Assembly: GCF_001307035.1 (NCBI RefSeq)
Contig: NZ_LKIU01000004.1
Span: 93,811 to 157,810 of the forward strand
Direction: 5' to 3'
Origin: Arthrobacter sp. Edens01
GTDB taxonomy: Bacteria > Actinomycetota > Actinomycetes > Actinomycetales > Micrococcaceae
DNA: 64,000 bases
The translations under genes and the position numbers were made by a program. Within the stretch, counting starts at the first letter, position 1. Each line of letters starts with the position of its first letter. Of the stretch, positions 44,672 through 51,969 are shown one piece after another. Below the pieces are notes generated by a model. It searched no databases, was not told the DNA's origin, and saw only the letters and a program-made list of their open reading frames with translations.

Positions 44672-45445
44672 TCAGCGCTCCAGGACGGCACGCAGGAAGC
44701 GGCGGGTCCGTTCGTGCTGCGGATCGCTCATGACCTCGTGGGGATCTCCGGATTCGATGATGCCGCCGTCGGCCATGACCACCAGCTCATCAGCCACATT
44801 GGCCGCGAAGCCCATCTCGTGGGTGACCACAATCATCGTCATGCCCTCGGCAGCCAGCTCCTTCATTACTTCCAGCACCTCGACGCCGACTTCCGGGTCC
44901 AGCGCGGATGTGGGTTCGTCGAACAGCATGACGCGCGGACCGAGTGCCAGCGCCCTTGCGATCGCGATTCGCTGCTGCTGCCCGCCGGAACACCGGGCGG
45001 GGTACTGGTCGGCCTTATCTGCCAGGCCCATCCTGGTGAGCAGTTCCATTGACTTGGCATTGGCCTCTTCACGGCTGCGCCCGAGTACCCGTTCCTGCGG
45101 CAGGCTGATATTCCGCAGTACGGACATGTGCGGGAACAGGTTGAAGTGCTGGAAGACCATGCCTGCACTGCGCCGAAGCGCGGCCAGATTCCGGGCTGAT
45201 ACCTTGGCCCCGGCATTGATGAGGTGGCCGTCAATCTCAATCTCACCGCTGTCCGGTTTCTCCAGCAGGTTCATGCAGCGCAGCACTGTGCTTTTGCCGG
45301 CGCCGCTGGGACCGATCATTGCTGTTACCGAACCTTCCGGGACGGACAGCGAGACATCACGCAGGACTACGTGGTCGCCGTAGGCCTTGGCGAGGTTCCG
45401 GACCTGGACTACCAGGTTGGTCGATACGGGAGCGATACGGGACAT
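44672..45445 (-). CDS. Amino-acid ABC transporter ATP-binding protein (GlnQ/HisP type)
   Basis: ATPase of 257 residues. Walker A is GPSGAGKST (about 44-52), the Q-loop is in MVFQHFNLFPHMSVL (about 93-107), the ABC signature is CSGGQQQRIAIARAL (about 145-159), Walker B is VMLFDEPTSALDPE (about 165-178), and the H-loop is VTHEMGFA (about 199-206). The polar amino-acid uptake subgroup is clear. I chose ATG 45445, ten bases after AAGGA; upstream starts at 45457 or 45517 have poor spacing. It follows the reductase gene by 16 bases in the same operon. Confidence 0.9.
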   Translation of the reverse strand: MSRIAPVSTNLVVQVRNLAKAYGDHVVLRDVSLSVPEGSVTAMIGPSGAGKSTVLRCMNLLEKPDSGEIEIDGHLINAGAKVSARNLAALRRSAGMVFQHFNLFPHMSVLRNISLPQERVLGRSREEANAKSMELLTRMGLADKADQYPARCSGGQQQRIAIARALALGPRVMLFDEPTSALDPEVGVEVLEVMKELAAEGMTMIVVTHEMGFAANVADELVVMADGGIIESGDPHEVMSDPQHERTRRFLRAVLER

Positions 45446-45461
45446 GGTGCGGTCCATCCTT

Positions 45462-46421
45462 CTACTTCGTGATGCGGACCGGTTGCCCCAGGTCCGCAGC
45501 GGCCACTGCACGGGCAACGGCCAGGTCTTCCCACGGCATGCCTGTGGTCTTGAATACGGCGGGTACGCCTTCCCGACGGGACCTGCGGCCCGTCACCAGG
45601 TCAGTTAGGGTGATCAGGTCCGGCGGGTCAGCCATTGCTCCCAGCTGCACGGCCTGGATGACGTCTCCGGCTTCCCGGAGTGCGGAATCGCAAGATTCGA
45701 CAACGACGGCGCTGCGCCCCATCAGCGCCTCGTCGACTTCACGGGCGCTCGGCTCGTGTGAACCGACGGCGATCACCACAGTGTTGGAAGAAACGAGACC
45801 CGAATCAAAGAGCGGTTCCCTCGCCGCAGTGCAGCAGATGATTACATCCGCTTGCGCTGCTGCTCCGGCGTCCGCAGCGCGTGCAGCAAGCCCGAGTTCA
45901 CGCTGTGCACGCGCTGCGAGCGAGGCCGCCGCCTCGGGATTGCGCCCAACCACTGCAACCTCGCTGATGGTGAAGACGTCGTCGAAGGTCCGGATGTGTT
46001 CCCACGCCTGCACGCCCGTGCCGAAGACCACTATTCTCATTCCGTCGCTCTCCACGAGCAGGCGGGCTCCGAAGGCGGAAACAGCAGAAGTCCTCAGGTT
46101 GGTCAGCTCGATCCCATCCAGCACCGCCCTTGGTTCGTTGTTCGGCCCCCCGAACAGGACATACAGTCCCTGGATCACGGGAGCATTCCGTGACGCGTTC
46201 TCCGGAGTGATGGTCAGCAGTTTCGTGCCGACCGCGCCGTCGAAGGCAGAGGGCATTTGCAGGAACTGGCCGGAGGGAAGCTCCACGCGGGTCCGCGGAG
46301 AGTCCTTCTCCGGATCCAGTCCGGAGAGCAGTGCGGTGTGAAGGGCATCCACCGCTCCGGAAGGACTTAGGGCCCTGCGCAGCCGGGCACCGTCGATAAA
46401 CCGGACCGTTGCGGCATCCAT
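45462..46421 (-). CDS. Ornithine cyclodeaminase/mu-crystallin family, possible piperideine-2-carboxylate reductase
   Basis: NAD(P)-binding protein of 319 residues. The conserved GTKLLTITPEN (about 65-75) and VLDGIELTNLRTSAVSAFGA (about 99-118) start the domain; the nucleotide motif is VVFGTGVQAWEHI (about 129-141), and later VIAVGSHEPSAREVDEAL is typical. Family members are ornithine cyclodeaminases, alanine dehydrogenases and ketimine reductases; human mu-crystallin reduces cyclic ketimines such as piperideine-2-carboxylate. Next to dadA and near hglS and an oxidase, a ketimine-reductase role making L-pipecolate is the simplest reading. That is an inference; ornithine cyclodeaminase or delta-pyrroline-2-carboxylate reductase activity remains possible. 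Confidence 0.83.
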   Translation of the reverse strand: MDAATVRFIDGARLRRALSPSGAVDALHTALLSGLDPEKDSPRTRVELPSGQFLQMPSAFDGAVGTKLLTITPENASRNAPVIQGLYVLFGGPNNEPRAVLDGIELTNLRTSAVSAFGARLLVESDGMRIVVFGTGVQAWEHIRTFDDVFTISEVAVVGRNPEAAASLAARAQRELGLAARAADAGAAAQADVIICCTAAREPLFDSGLVSSNTVVIAVGSHEPSAREVDEALMGRSAVVVESCDSALREAGDVIQAVQLGAMADPPDLITLTDLVTGRRSRREGVPAVFKTTGMPWEDLAVARAVAAADLGQPVRITK

Positions 46422-46436
46422 TTGTTTTCCAGCGCC

Positions 46437-47279
46437 TTACTGGATCAGCCGGGGTTCGCCGGTTTCCGCTGCGGATTCAGGTAGACCGTTGGCGGTCAGG
46501 ATCTCGGCGACCGTGCCGTCCTCCTTCATCTTCTCGATGCTGGCGTCCAGCGCCTCGGTAAGACTTGAGTTTCCCTTCGTGTGCGGGAAGCCGATCTGTG
46601 CAGCGTCCTTGGACGCAATAACCCGGTCGTCCGGCTCAACAACTTCCACCGAGAAGTCTGCGGAATCCTTGTACATCTGTGCTGCGGAGCCGAATCCGTC
46701 CAGGCCTACCTGGATGCGGCCGGACTTCAAGTCAGCCTGCATTTCCACGGCGCTCGGATAGATGGTGAGCGCATCACCCAGCACAGCCTTCATATCGGCA
46801 ACCCACAGGTAACCGTCAACCGTTCCCACCTTGAGCGATTCCATGGCGGGAATGGAGGTAACGCCGTCGGCGGAGATGGATGACATGTCGTCGGTGTAGA
46901 CCGGTGCGGAGAGGTCCACGATTTCGGCGCGCTGGGCGGTGCGGTAATAGCAGCCGATCGCAACGTCGGCGCGGTTGCTCTGGACAGCGGGGATAGTGCC
47001 GGCATATGAGGTTGGTTCGAGCTTGAGCTCCAAGCAGTTCTCTTCCGCGAATGCGGCGATCAGGTCTGCGTCGGCACCCGTTGCCTTGCCGCTGGAGACG
47101 GAGGAGAAGGGTGGGAATTCAGGGGCTGCCACGGTCAGCACGCCCTCCTGCAGCGTCTCGACTTCGTGCTGGGGCACGCAGTCATCGGCAACGGAGGAGG
47201 CAGAGGTATCACCGCCGCAGGCAGTGAGGGCCAGTACCGCAAAGCTGGTGGCGGCGAGGGCGAGAGTGCGTTTAGCCAT
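46437..47279 (-). CDS. Amino-acid ABC transporter substrate-binding lipoprotein
   Basis: Lipoprotein of 280 residues. The signal peptide ends at the lipobox LTACGG (Cys21). The SBP_bac_3 domain is seen in GVLTVAAPEFPPFSSV (about 46-61), ADLIAAFAEENCLEL (about 71-85), and the later VDLSAPVYTDDMSSI region (about 122-136). It captures a polar amino acid outside the membrane. ATG 47279 follows AAAGGAC and gives the signal peptide at the right place; the longer open frame to 47513 is not used. It is the first gene of the operon SBP, reductase, ATPase, two permeases, dadA, and is divergent from a GntR regulator. Confidence 0.9.
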   Translation of the reverse strand: MAKRTLALAATSFAVLALTACGGDTSASSVADDCVPQHEVETLQEGVLTVAAPEFPPFSSVSSGKATGADADLIAAFAEENCLELKLEPTSYAGTIPAVQSNRADVAIGCYYRTAQRAEIVDLSAPVYTDDMSSISADGVTSIPAMESLKVGTVDGYLWVADMKAVLGDALTIYPSAVEMQADLKSGRIQVGLDGFGSAAQMYKDSADFSVEVVEPDDRVIASKDAAQIGFPHTKGNSSLTEALDASIEKMKEDGTVAEILTANGLPESAAETGEPRLIQ

Positions 47280-47325
47280 TGGTCTGTCCTTTGAGTGGAG
47301 TAGGGTGAGATATGACCTGTAATAC

Positions 47326-47337
47326 ACAACCGGTTGT
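47326..47337. promoter_or_regulatory. Palindrome ACAACCGGTTGT, candidate GntR operator
   Basis: A perfect 12-base palindrome lies 47 bases upstream of the binding-protein gene, in the divergent region shared with the FCD-type GntR gene. TTGT...ACAA-like half sites are common for this family. A TTGACA (47411-47416) further right points toward the GntR gene, but I see no well-spaced -10. Confidence 0.45.
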
Positions 47338-47459
47338 CGATAACTCTCGGGGTATGCGGATTCGATGTCAAGGTTTTTCTGTATATGGCGCTGCCCAGAG
47401 GCGAAATTCATTGACAAATATGGCCTATCCTGATTTCGACAAGATAAGGGGCTCTTCTT

Positions 47460-48128
47460 ATGCTCGAAAGTGATTCCGCCCCCGTGATTGGACTTCACGG
47501 GCTCACCCTCCACCGGGGCACCCTCAAAGACGAGGCGCTTGCCGTAGTTCGGTCCGCCTTGCTGTCCGGAGACATGAAGCCGGGACGTATTTATTCGGCA
47601 AACTCACTGGCGGCCCAGTTGGGGGTTTCCAACAGTCCTGTGCGCGAAGCAATGATGGATTTGGCCGGCAAGGGACTGCTCGAAGTCGTACGCAATCGTG
47701 GCTTCCGCGTTGTGGAAATGACGGATGCCGACCGGCAGGAGGTTTACGACCTGCGGATGCTGGTGGAAGTCCCGGCGGTTGTACAGGCAGCGCAGCGCGG
47801 CCTCAGCAACAAGGAGCAGTCGGAGGTCCGGCGTCTGCTGCAGGAAGTGCTGGACACAGCCGAGACCGGCGATCTGCGCAACTATTTGGATGCCGACCAG
47901 GCCCTGCATATGGGCATAGTTGCCCTGCTTGGGAATCGCCGACTGTACGGCATCGTCGAAAACCTGCGCGACCAGAGCCGGGTGCGCGGTTCCTATCACC
48001 TAACTGAACGCGGCGTCCTCGCGCAGAGCGCACAGGAACACCTCCCGATAGTCGAGGCCCTGATTTCCGGCGAGTCAGAGGTGCTTCAGCGGCTCATGGT
48101 GGAGCACCTCTCCTACGCCCGACCGTAA
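47460..48128 (+). CDS. GntR-family regulator with FCD ligand domain
   Basis: Regulator of 222 residues. The winged HTH lies at about 18-85 (RGTLKDEALAVVRSALLSGD, then AAQLGVSNSPVREAMMDLA), and the all-helical FCD domain begins near 92 (DADRQEVYDLRMLVEVPAV) with conserved Asp/His metal-site residues in the stretch ALHMGIVALLGN. FadR/FCD regulators usually repress catabolic operons and respond to the substrate or its oxoacid. It is divergent from the transporter-dadA operon and is its likely controller. Its 3' end overlaps the convergent LysR gene by 54 bases. Confidence 0.88.
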   Translation: MLESDSAPVIGLHGLTLHRGTLKDEALAVVRSALLSGDMKPGRIYSANSLAAQLGVSNSPVREAMMDLAGKGLLEVVRNRGFRVVEMTDADRQEVYDLRMLVEVPAVVQAAQRGLSNKEQSEVRRLLQEVLDTAETGDLRNYLDADQALHMGIVALLGNRRLYGIVENLRDQSRVRGSYHLTERGVLAQSAQEHLPIVEALISGESEVLQRLMVEHLSYARP

Positions 48129-49022
48129 TCCGGAGGAAGGTGCGGCGGCCTCCACCAGTGCCTCCAGGAGCCGCTCGACGCTTGCCCGCCGCAGCATCGC
48201 CGGCCTGGCCATAGCGACAATCGTCCTTTCTGCGCCCGAACCTAACCGCATGATGGTCCTGTCGGCTGGGTACAGGGCGAGCATGGATGCCGTGGCCAGC
48301 GTTGCCCCGGTGCCCTGGTCTGCGAGTGCCAGGGCAAGAGCCGTATCCATAACCGTGTGTTCAGTCTCCGGGACAATGTCCTCGGTTTCGAGGGCGGAGC
48401 GTGCAGCCCGGCCGAACGCTGAGGCAGCTGGCGGCAGTATCCAATGGCGGGCTTCGGCTGGCCGGCCTGCGGCGCCGGGCCGGCCAGCCGCGCACACCAC
48501 CAGAAGGTCTTCCCGCACCAGCGCCCGCCGGGTGATTTCCGCCGGGGTCTTCACCGGAACAGCGCTGTATTCGAGCCCCAGGGCGGCGTCAACACTGCCG
48601 GACAGGATAGCGGCGAGGGCGTGGTCCGGCTCTACTTCCCGGAGTTCAACCCGCAGTTGCGGATCTGTCCTCGCCAGCAGGCCCAGTGCGGGCACCGCGC
48701 AGGCGAGAGCGGCGGAGCCGAACACGCCCAGCCTGACTGCCGAATCGATTCCAGATCCCATCTCGTCCAGGGCGGCCGAGGCTTCCGATTCGGCTGCGAG
48801 CACCCCGAGAATGTGCCGGTGGAGGATTCGGCCGGCATCAGAGAGAAGCAGCCGTCGTCCGTCGCGGATAAAAAGCGACTGGCCGGTTTCCTTTTGCAGT
48901 GCCGTCATCTGCTGCGAAATAGCGCCAACGGTGTAGCCCAGCTGTTCGGCAGCTCCGCGCATGGACCCTTGCTCAGCCACCGCAGCAAGCATCCTCAGTT
49001 GTCCCAAGGTCCAGTTCCTCAT
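48075..49022 (-). CDS. LysR-family regulator of the lysine/aminoadipate operon (probable)
   Basis: LysR regulator of 315 residues. The N-terminal HTH is LGQLRMLAAVAEQGSMRGAA (about 6-25) with GYTVGAISQQMTALQKETGQ (about 29-48); the effector domain starts near 93 (AVRLGVFGSAALACAVPALG). It is divergent from the oxidase-hglS-amaB operon across 209 bases that contain a clean CTTTCC-N11-GGAAAG box and a promoter, so it should activate that operon. The last 54 bases overlap the 3' end of the GntR gene on the other strand. Confidence 0.87.
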   Translation of the reverse strand: MRNWTLGQLRMLAAVAEQGSMRGAAEQLGYTVGAISQQMTALQKETGQSLFIRDGRRLLLSDAGRILHRHILGVLAAESEASAALDEMGSGIDSAVRLGVFGSAALACAVPALGLLARTDPQLRVELREVEPDHALAAILSGSVDAALGLEYSAVPVKTPAEITRRALVREDLLVVCAAGRPGAAGRPAEARHWILPPAASAFGRAARSALETEDIVPETEHTVMDTALALALADQGTGATLATASMLALYPADRTIMRLGSGAERTIVAMARPAMLRRASVERLLEALVEAAAPSSGLRSGVGEVLHHEPLKHL

Positions 49023-49040
49023 GCGAGCTCCTGCGTTTAG

Positions 49041-49063
49041 CTTTCCTAAAGGATTTTGGAAAG
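49041..49063. promoter_or_regulatory. Candidate LysR box CTTTCC-N11-GGAAAG
   Basis: Perfect 6-bp arms with an 11-base AT-rich centre match the T-N11-A rule for LysR sites. It lies between the LysR start and the -35 of the divergent operon, centred near -56 from the predicted start of transcription. Confidence 0.6.
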
Positions 49064-49073
49064 AAAATTTAGC

Positions 49074-49101
49074 TTGACCTTCTCAAGGCGCCATCTAGAG
49101 T
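49074..49101 (+). promoter_or_regulatory. Promoter candidate for the oxidase-hglS operon
   Basis: TTGACC (49074-49079) and TAGAGT (49096-49101) are 16 bases apart. The perfect palindrome GTTATATATAAC (49102-49113) follows directly, over the probable transcription start, and looks like a repressor site, perhaps for the FCD-type GntR protein. Confidence 0.5.
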
Positions 49102-49231
49102 GTTATATATAACCCGTAACCAATAGCCGAAATATTCCACTTAGCTTAGCGGCTTACGGTTTCATCCTTTCTTCTCGTGCTGTTGGATCGACCGCAACGG
49201 CACCCTTCCCCATCTCAAGAGGAGGTCCGCC

Positions 49232-50419
49232 TTGGCGAACCAGGTGGTATCACTCTCCGGAGAAACGACGCAGCCAAGCAGGGCAGACGTCGTCATTATC
49301 GGCGGGGGAATAATGGGGGTCAGCATCGCCTACCACTTGGCGTCCGCAGGAGTCCGCGGGGTTGTTGTCATAGAACGTGCGGCTCTGGGCTCCGGGTCGT
49401 CCGCCAAGCCGTTAGGCGGGGTGCGTGCAACGTTCTCCGATCCGGCGAACGTTGCCCTCGGGAAGCGCAGCTTGGACGCCTACAAACGTTTTGGCGAAGA
49501 ATTCGGAGCAGACATTGGGCTGCGTCAGGTTGGCTACCTCTTTCTCTGCCGCAGCGAGGCTGAAGTGCTGGACTGTGAGGCAAGTGTTGCCGTGCAGAAT
49601 TCGTTTGGCAGCAACTCCAGGATGATCTCCGGCGCCGAGGCAGCGCGGATCAACCCATTCCTTGATCCGGAAGTGCTGCTTGCCGCATCCTTCTCCCCGC
49701 AGGACGGTTATGCCGAGCCTTCCCGTGCAGTTGCGGCATACGCCGCCGCGGCACAGGCGGCCGGGGTCCGGTTCCTGACCGGGACGGAGGTCCTGGCAGT
49801 GGAAACCGCGGCGGGGTCCATTCGCTCGGTCACCACCAACCGGGGGACCATCCGGACGGATTCCGTTATCTGTGCTGCCGGCGCCTGGTCCCGCCACGTT
49901 GGCCAGATGGTGGGAGTGGAGCTGCCTGTCACGCCCGTTCGCAGGCAAATTGGCATGACACGCCAGCAGCCGCAGCCGTATCCGGAAGTCCCGTTCACGT
50001 TGGATCTCTCAACCACGATGTACTTCCACAACTATGGCAACGGCATGCTGCTCGGGATCTCTAACCAGCAGGCACCGGGTTTCGGACGGGATTTCAGTTT
50101 CGAGTGGCTGGGGGAGTTCAACGCGGCCGCACGGATCTGCGCGCCGTCCCTGGCCGAACCGGACCTGGAGTTCGGCTGGGCGGGGCTGTATGAAAACACC
50201 CCGGACCACAACGCCCTGATCGGTGCTTCCGACGAAGTATCGGGCTTCTTCTACGCCACCGGTTTCTCCGGACACGGATTCCTGCAGGGGCCCGCCGTTG
50301 GGGAACTGGTCCGCGACCTCTATCTCGGCAGACAGGGGTTCATGGATGTTTCAACTTTCTCCGTAACCAGGTTCCACAACGACGACGAAGCGCTGGTACG
50401 CGAAGTCCACATCATTTGA
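49232..50419 (+). CDS. DAO-family FAD oxidoreductase, possible L-pipecolate oxidase/dehydrogenase
   Basis: Flavoprotein of 395 residues related to the sarcosine oxidase beta subunit. It has VVIIGGGIMGVSIAYHLASA (about 20-39), the FAD loop GSGSSAKPLGGVRATFSDPA (about 53-72), and the C-terminal TPDHNALIGASDEVSGFFYA (about 328-347) with GFSGHGFLQGPAVGELV. The start is TTG 49232 seven bases after AGGAGG. It heads an operon with hglS, an ALDH7 enzyme and a D-2-hydroxyglutarate dehydrogenase. Pseudomonas AmaA, a sarcosine-oxidase-like enzyme, oxidises L-pipecolate to piperideine-6-carboxylate in the same pathway, so that is the proposed role. Other secondary amines are possible. Confidence 0.8.
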   Translation: MANQVVSLSGETTQPSRADVVIIGGGIMGVSIAYHLASAGVRGVVVIERAALGSGSSAKPLGGVRATFSDPANVALGKRSLDAYKRFGEEFGADIGLRQVGYLFLCRSEAEVLDCEASVAVQNSFGSNSRMISGAEAARINPFLDPEVLLAASFSPQDGYAEPSRAVAAYAAAAQAAGVRFLTGTEVLAVETAAGSIRSVTTNRGTIRTDSVICAAGAWSRHVGQMVGVELPVTPVRRQIGMTRQQPQPYPEVPFTLDLSTTMYFHNYGNGMLLGISNQQAPGFGRDFSFEWLGEFNAAARICAPSLAEPDLEFGWAGLYENTPDHNALIGASDEVSGFFYATGFSGHGFLQGPAVGELVRDLYLGRQGFMDVSTFSVTRFHNDDEALVREVHII

Positions 50420-50468
50420 TTGCCGGACCACGGCCAACCGGACTAGTCACTCCCCAGGAAGGACAAAG

Positions 50469-51905
50469 ATGAGTTTCCACCACCTCTGGCAGCTGAGGGC
50501 GGAGTTCGCCCGCAGGCTGTCAGCCATGTACGGCACAGAGGTCCCGGCCTACAACACCCTGGTAGACGTTTCAACACAGGTGAACCAGGCCTACCTCCTA
50601 CAGCACGGAGCGGACGCGGAGCGCCTAGGCAGCATCGACCGCGTCACAGCGGAAAGGCATGGCGCCATCCGTGTTGGGTCCGAACGCGAAATGTCCCAGG
50701 TGGCACGGATCTTCGCAGCATTCGGCATGTACCCGGTGGGCTTCTACGATCTCCGTGACGCCTCCAAATCAGCAGTGCCCGTGGTCTCTACAGCGTTCCG
50801 TCCCGTCACGGCAGATGAACTGGCCCGCAATCCGTTTCGGGTTTTCACATCAATGCTCGCGGTGGAGGACCCCCGGTTCTTTGACCCGGCCCTGCAGAGC
50901 GAACTCAAGGATTTCTTTGACCGCCGGGAACTCTTCGGCCAGGAGCTCCTGGAGCTGGCTGACCGCGCCGCCGCCGGCAGCGGACTCGAGGAAGAGGAAG
51001 CCGGACGGCTGCTGGAGCTGGCAACCGGGGCCTTCGAGCTCTCCGCTGAACCCGTGGACCATGACTGGTACCGGCGGCTGGAGGCGATCTCCGCGGTCGC
51101 CTCGGACATTGGGGGAGTCACCAGCACCCACATTAACCACCTCACTCCGCGGGTCCTGGACATTGACGCCCTCTATGCAGGCATGGAAGCCCTCGGAATC
51201 ACCATGATCGACGAAATCCAGGGTCCGCCGCGGTGGGACGGACCGGACGTCCTGCTGCGGCAGACATCCTTCCGTGCCTTGGGCGAGGAACGGCTCTTCC
51301 GTTATCCCGACGGTTCCGTCCGGAAAGGGGAACTCCGGGTGCGGTTTGGAGAAGTCGAAGCCCGCGGCATTGCCCTGACGCCTGCCGGCAGGGACCTCTA
51401 CGACCGGATGGTCGCGGATGTGGACCGGCGTCTGCAGGATGACCCTTCCCAGGACAGCCAGGGCGCTGCACGCGCTGTCTGGGAGGAGAACCTGCCCCGC
51501 ACGGAGAAGGAGCTGGCCGCACGCGGCCTGGCCTACTTCACCTTTACCGCGGACAAGGCAGCCGCAGCCGGCCTGCCCCAAGGCCCGTTCACACTGGCTG
51601 AACTGATCGAGTCAGGGGCCGCCGTACCCGAGCCGATCGTCTACGAGGATTTCCTGCCCCGCTCCGCAGCCGGAATCTTCCAGTCCAATCTCACTGACGA
51701 GGGATCGAAAAATGAGTCCGAACTGGCAGCGGACTACGACATGGCGCGGATGTCCGGCATTATCGGGCGCCCCGTGCACGATCCCTATGAGCTGTACCAG
51801 CGCCAGCAGGACGGCTCGGTGCGGGCCCTTGCGGATGCTCTCGGCATAGATCTCCTCCCCTCCACGGCCGAAGCCGCTGCGGCAGCAACCGGCGCCGGCA
51901 ACTGA
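50469..51905 (+). CDS. hglS: 2-oxoadipate dioxygenase/decarboxylase (HglS, DUF1338)
   Basis: Iron(II)-dependent enzyme of 478 residues that converts 2-oxoadipate to D-2-hydroxyglutarate. The DUF1338/VOC pattern is complete: ERHGAIRVGS with a putative iron ligand His64 and an Arg four residues later, matching the spacing I recall for the Pseudomonas enzyme; STHINHLTPR (about 219-228, His221/His224) for the second ligand; and RFGEVEARG (about 292-300) for the glutamate. The N-terminal LWQLRAEFARRLSAMYGTEV also fits. ATG 50469 follows GGAAGGAC. Its presence is the strongest single marker of lysine degradation through aminoadipate in this locus. Confidence 0.92.
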   Translation: MSFHHLWQLRAEFARRLSAMYGTEVPAYNTLVDVSTQVNQAYLLQHGADAERLGSIDRVTAERHGAIRVGSEREMSQVARIFAAFGMYPVGFYDLRDASKSAVPVVSTAFRPVTADELARNPFRVFTSMLAVEDPRFFDPALQSELKDFFDRRELFGQELLELADRAAAGSGLEEEEAGRLLELATGAFELSAEPVDHDWYRRLEAISAVASDIGGVTSTHINHLTPRVLDIDALYAGMEALGITMIDEIQGPPRWDGPDVLLRQTSFRALGEERLFRYPDGSVRKGELRVRFGEVEARGIALTPAGRDLYDRMVADVDRRLQDDPSQDSQGAARAVWEENLPRTEKELAARGLAYFTFTADKAAAAGLPQGPFTLAELIESGAAVPEPIVYEDFLPRSAAGIFQSNLTDEGSKNESELAADYDMARMSGIIGRPVHDPYELYQRQQDGSVRALADALGIDLLPSTAEAAAAATGAGN

Positions 51906-51969
51906 ACGAACACCACGTCCATCTATCCGTTTGGCATTCGGTGCCATCCATCCACAGACAGGAACCCAC

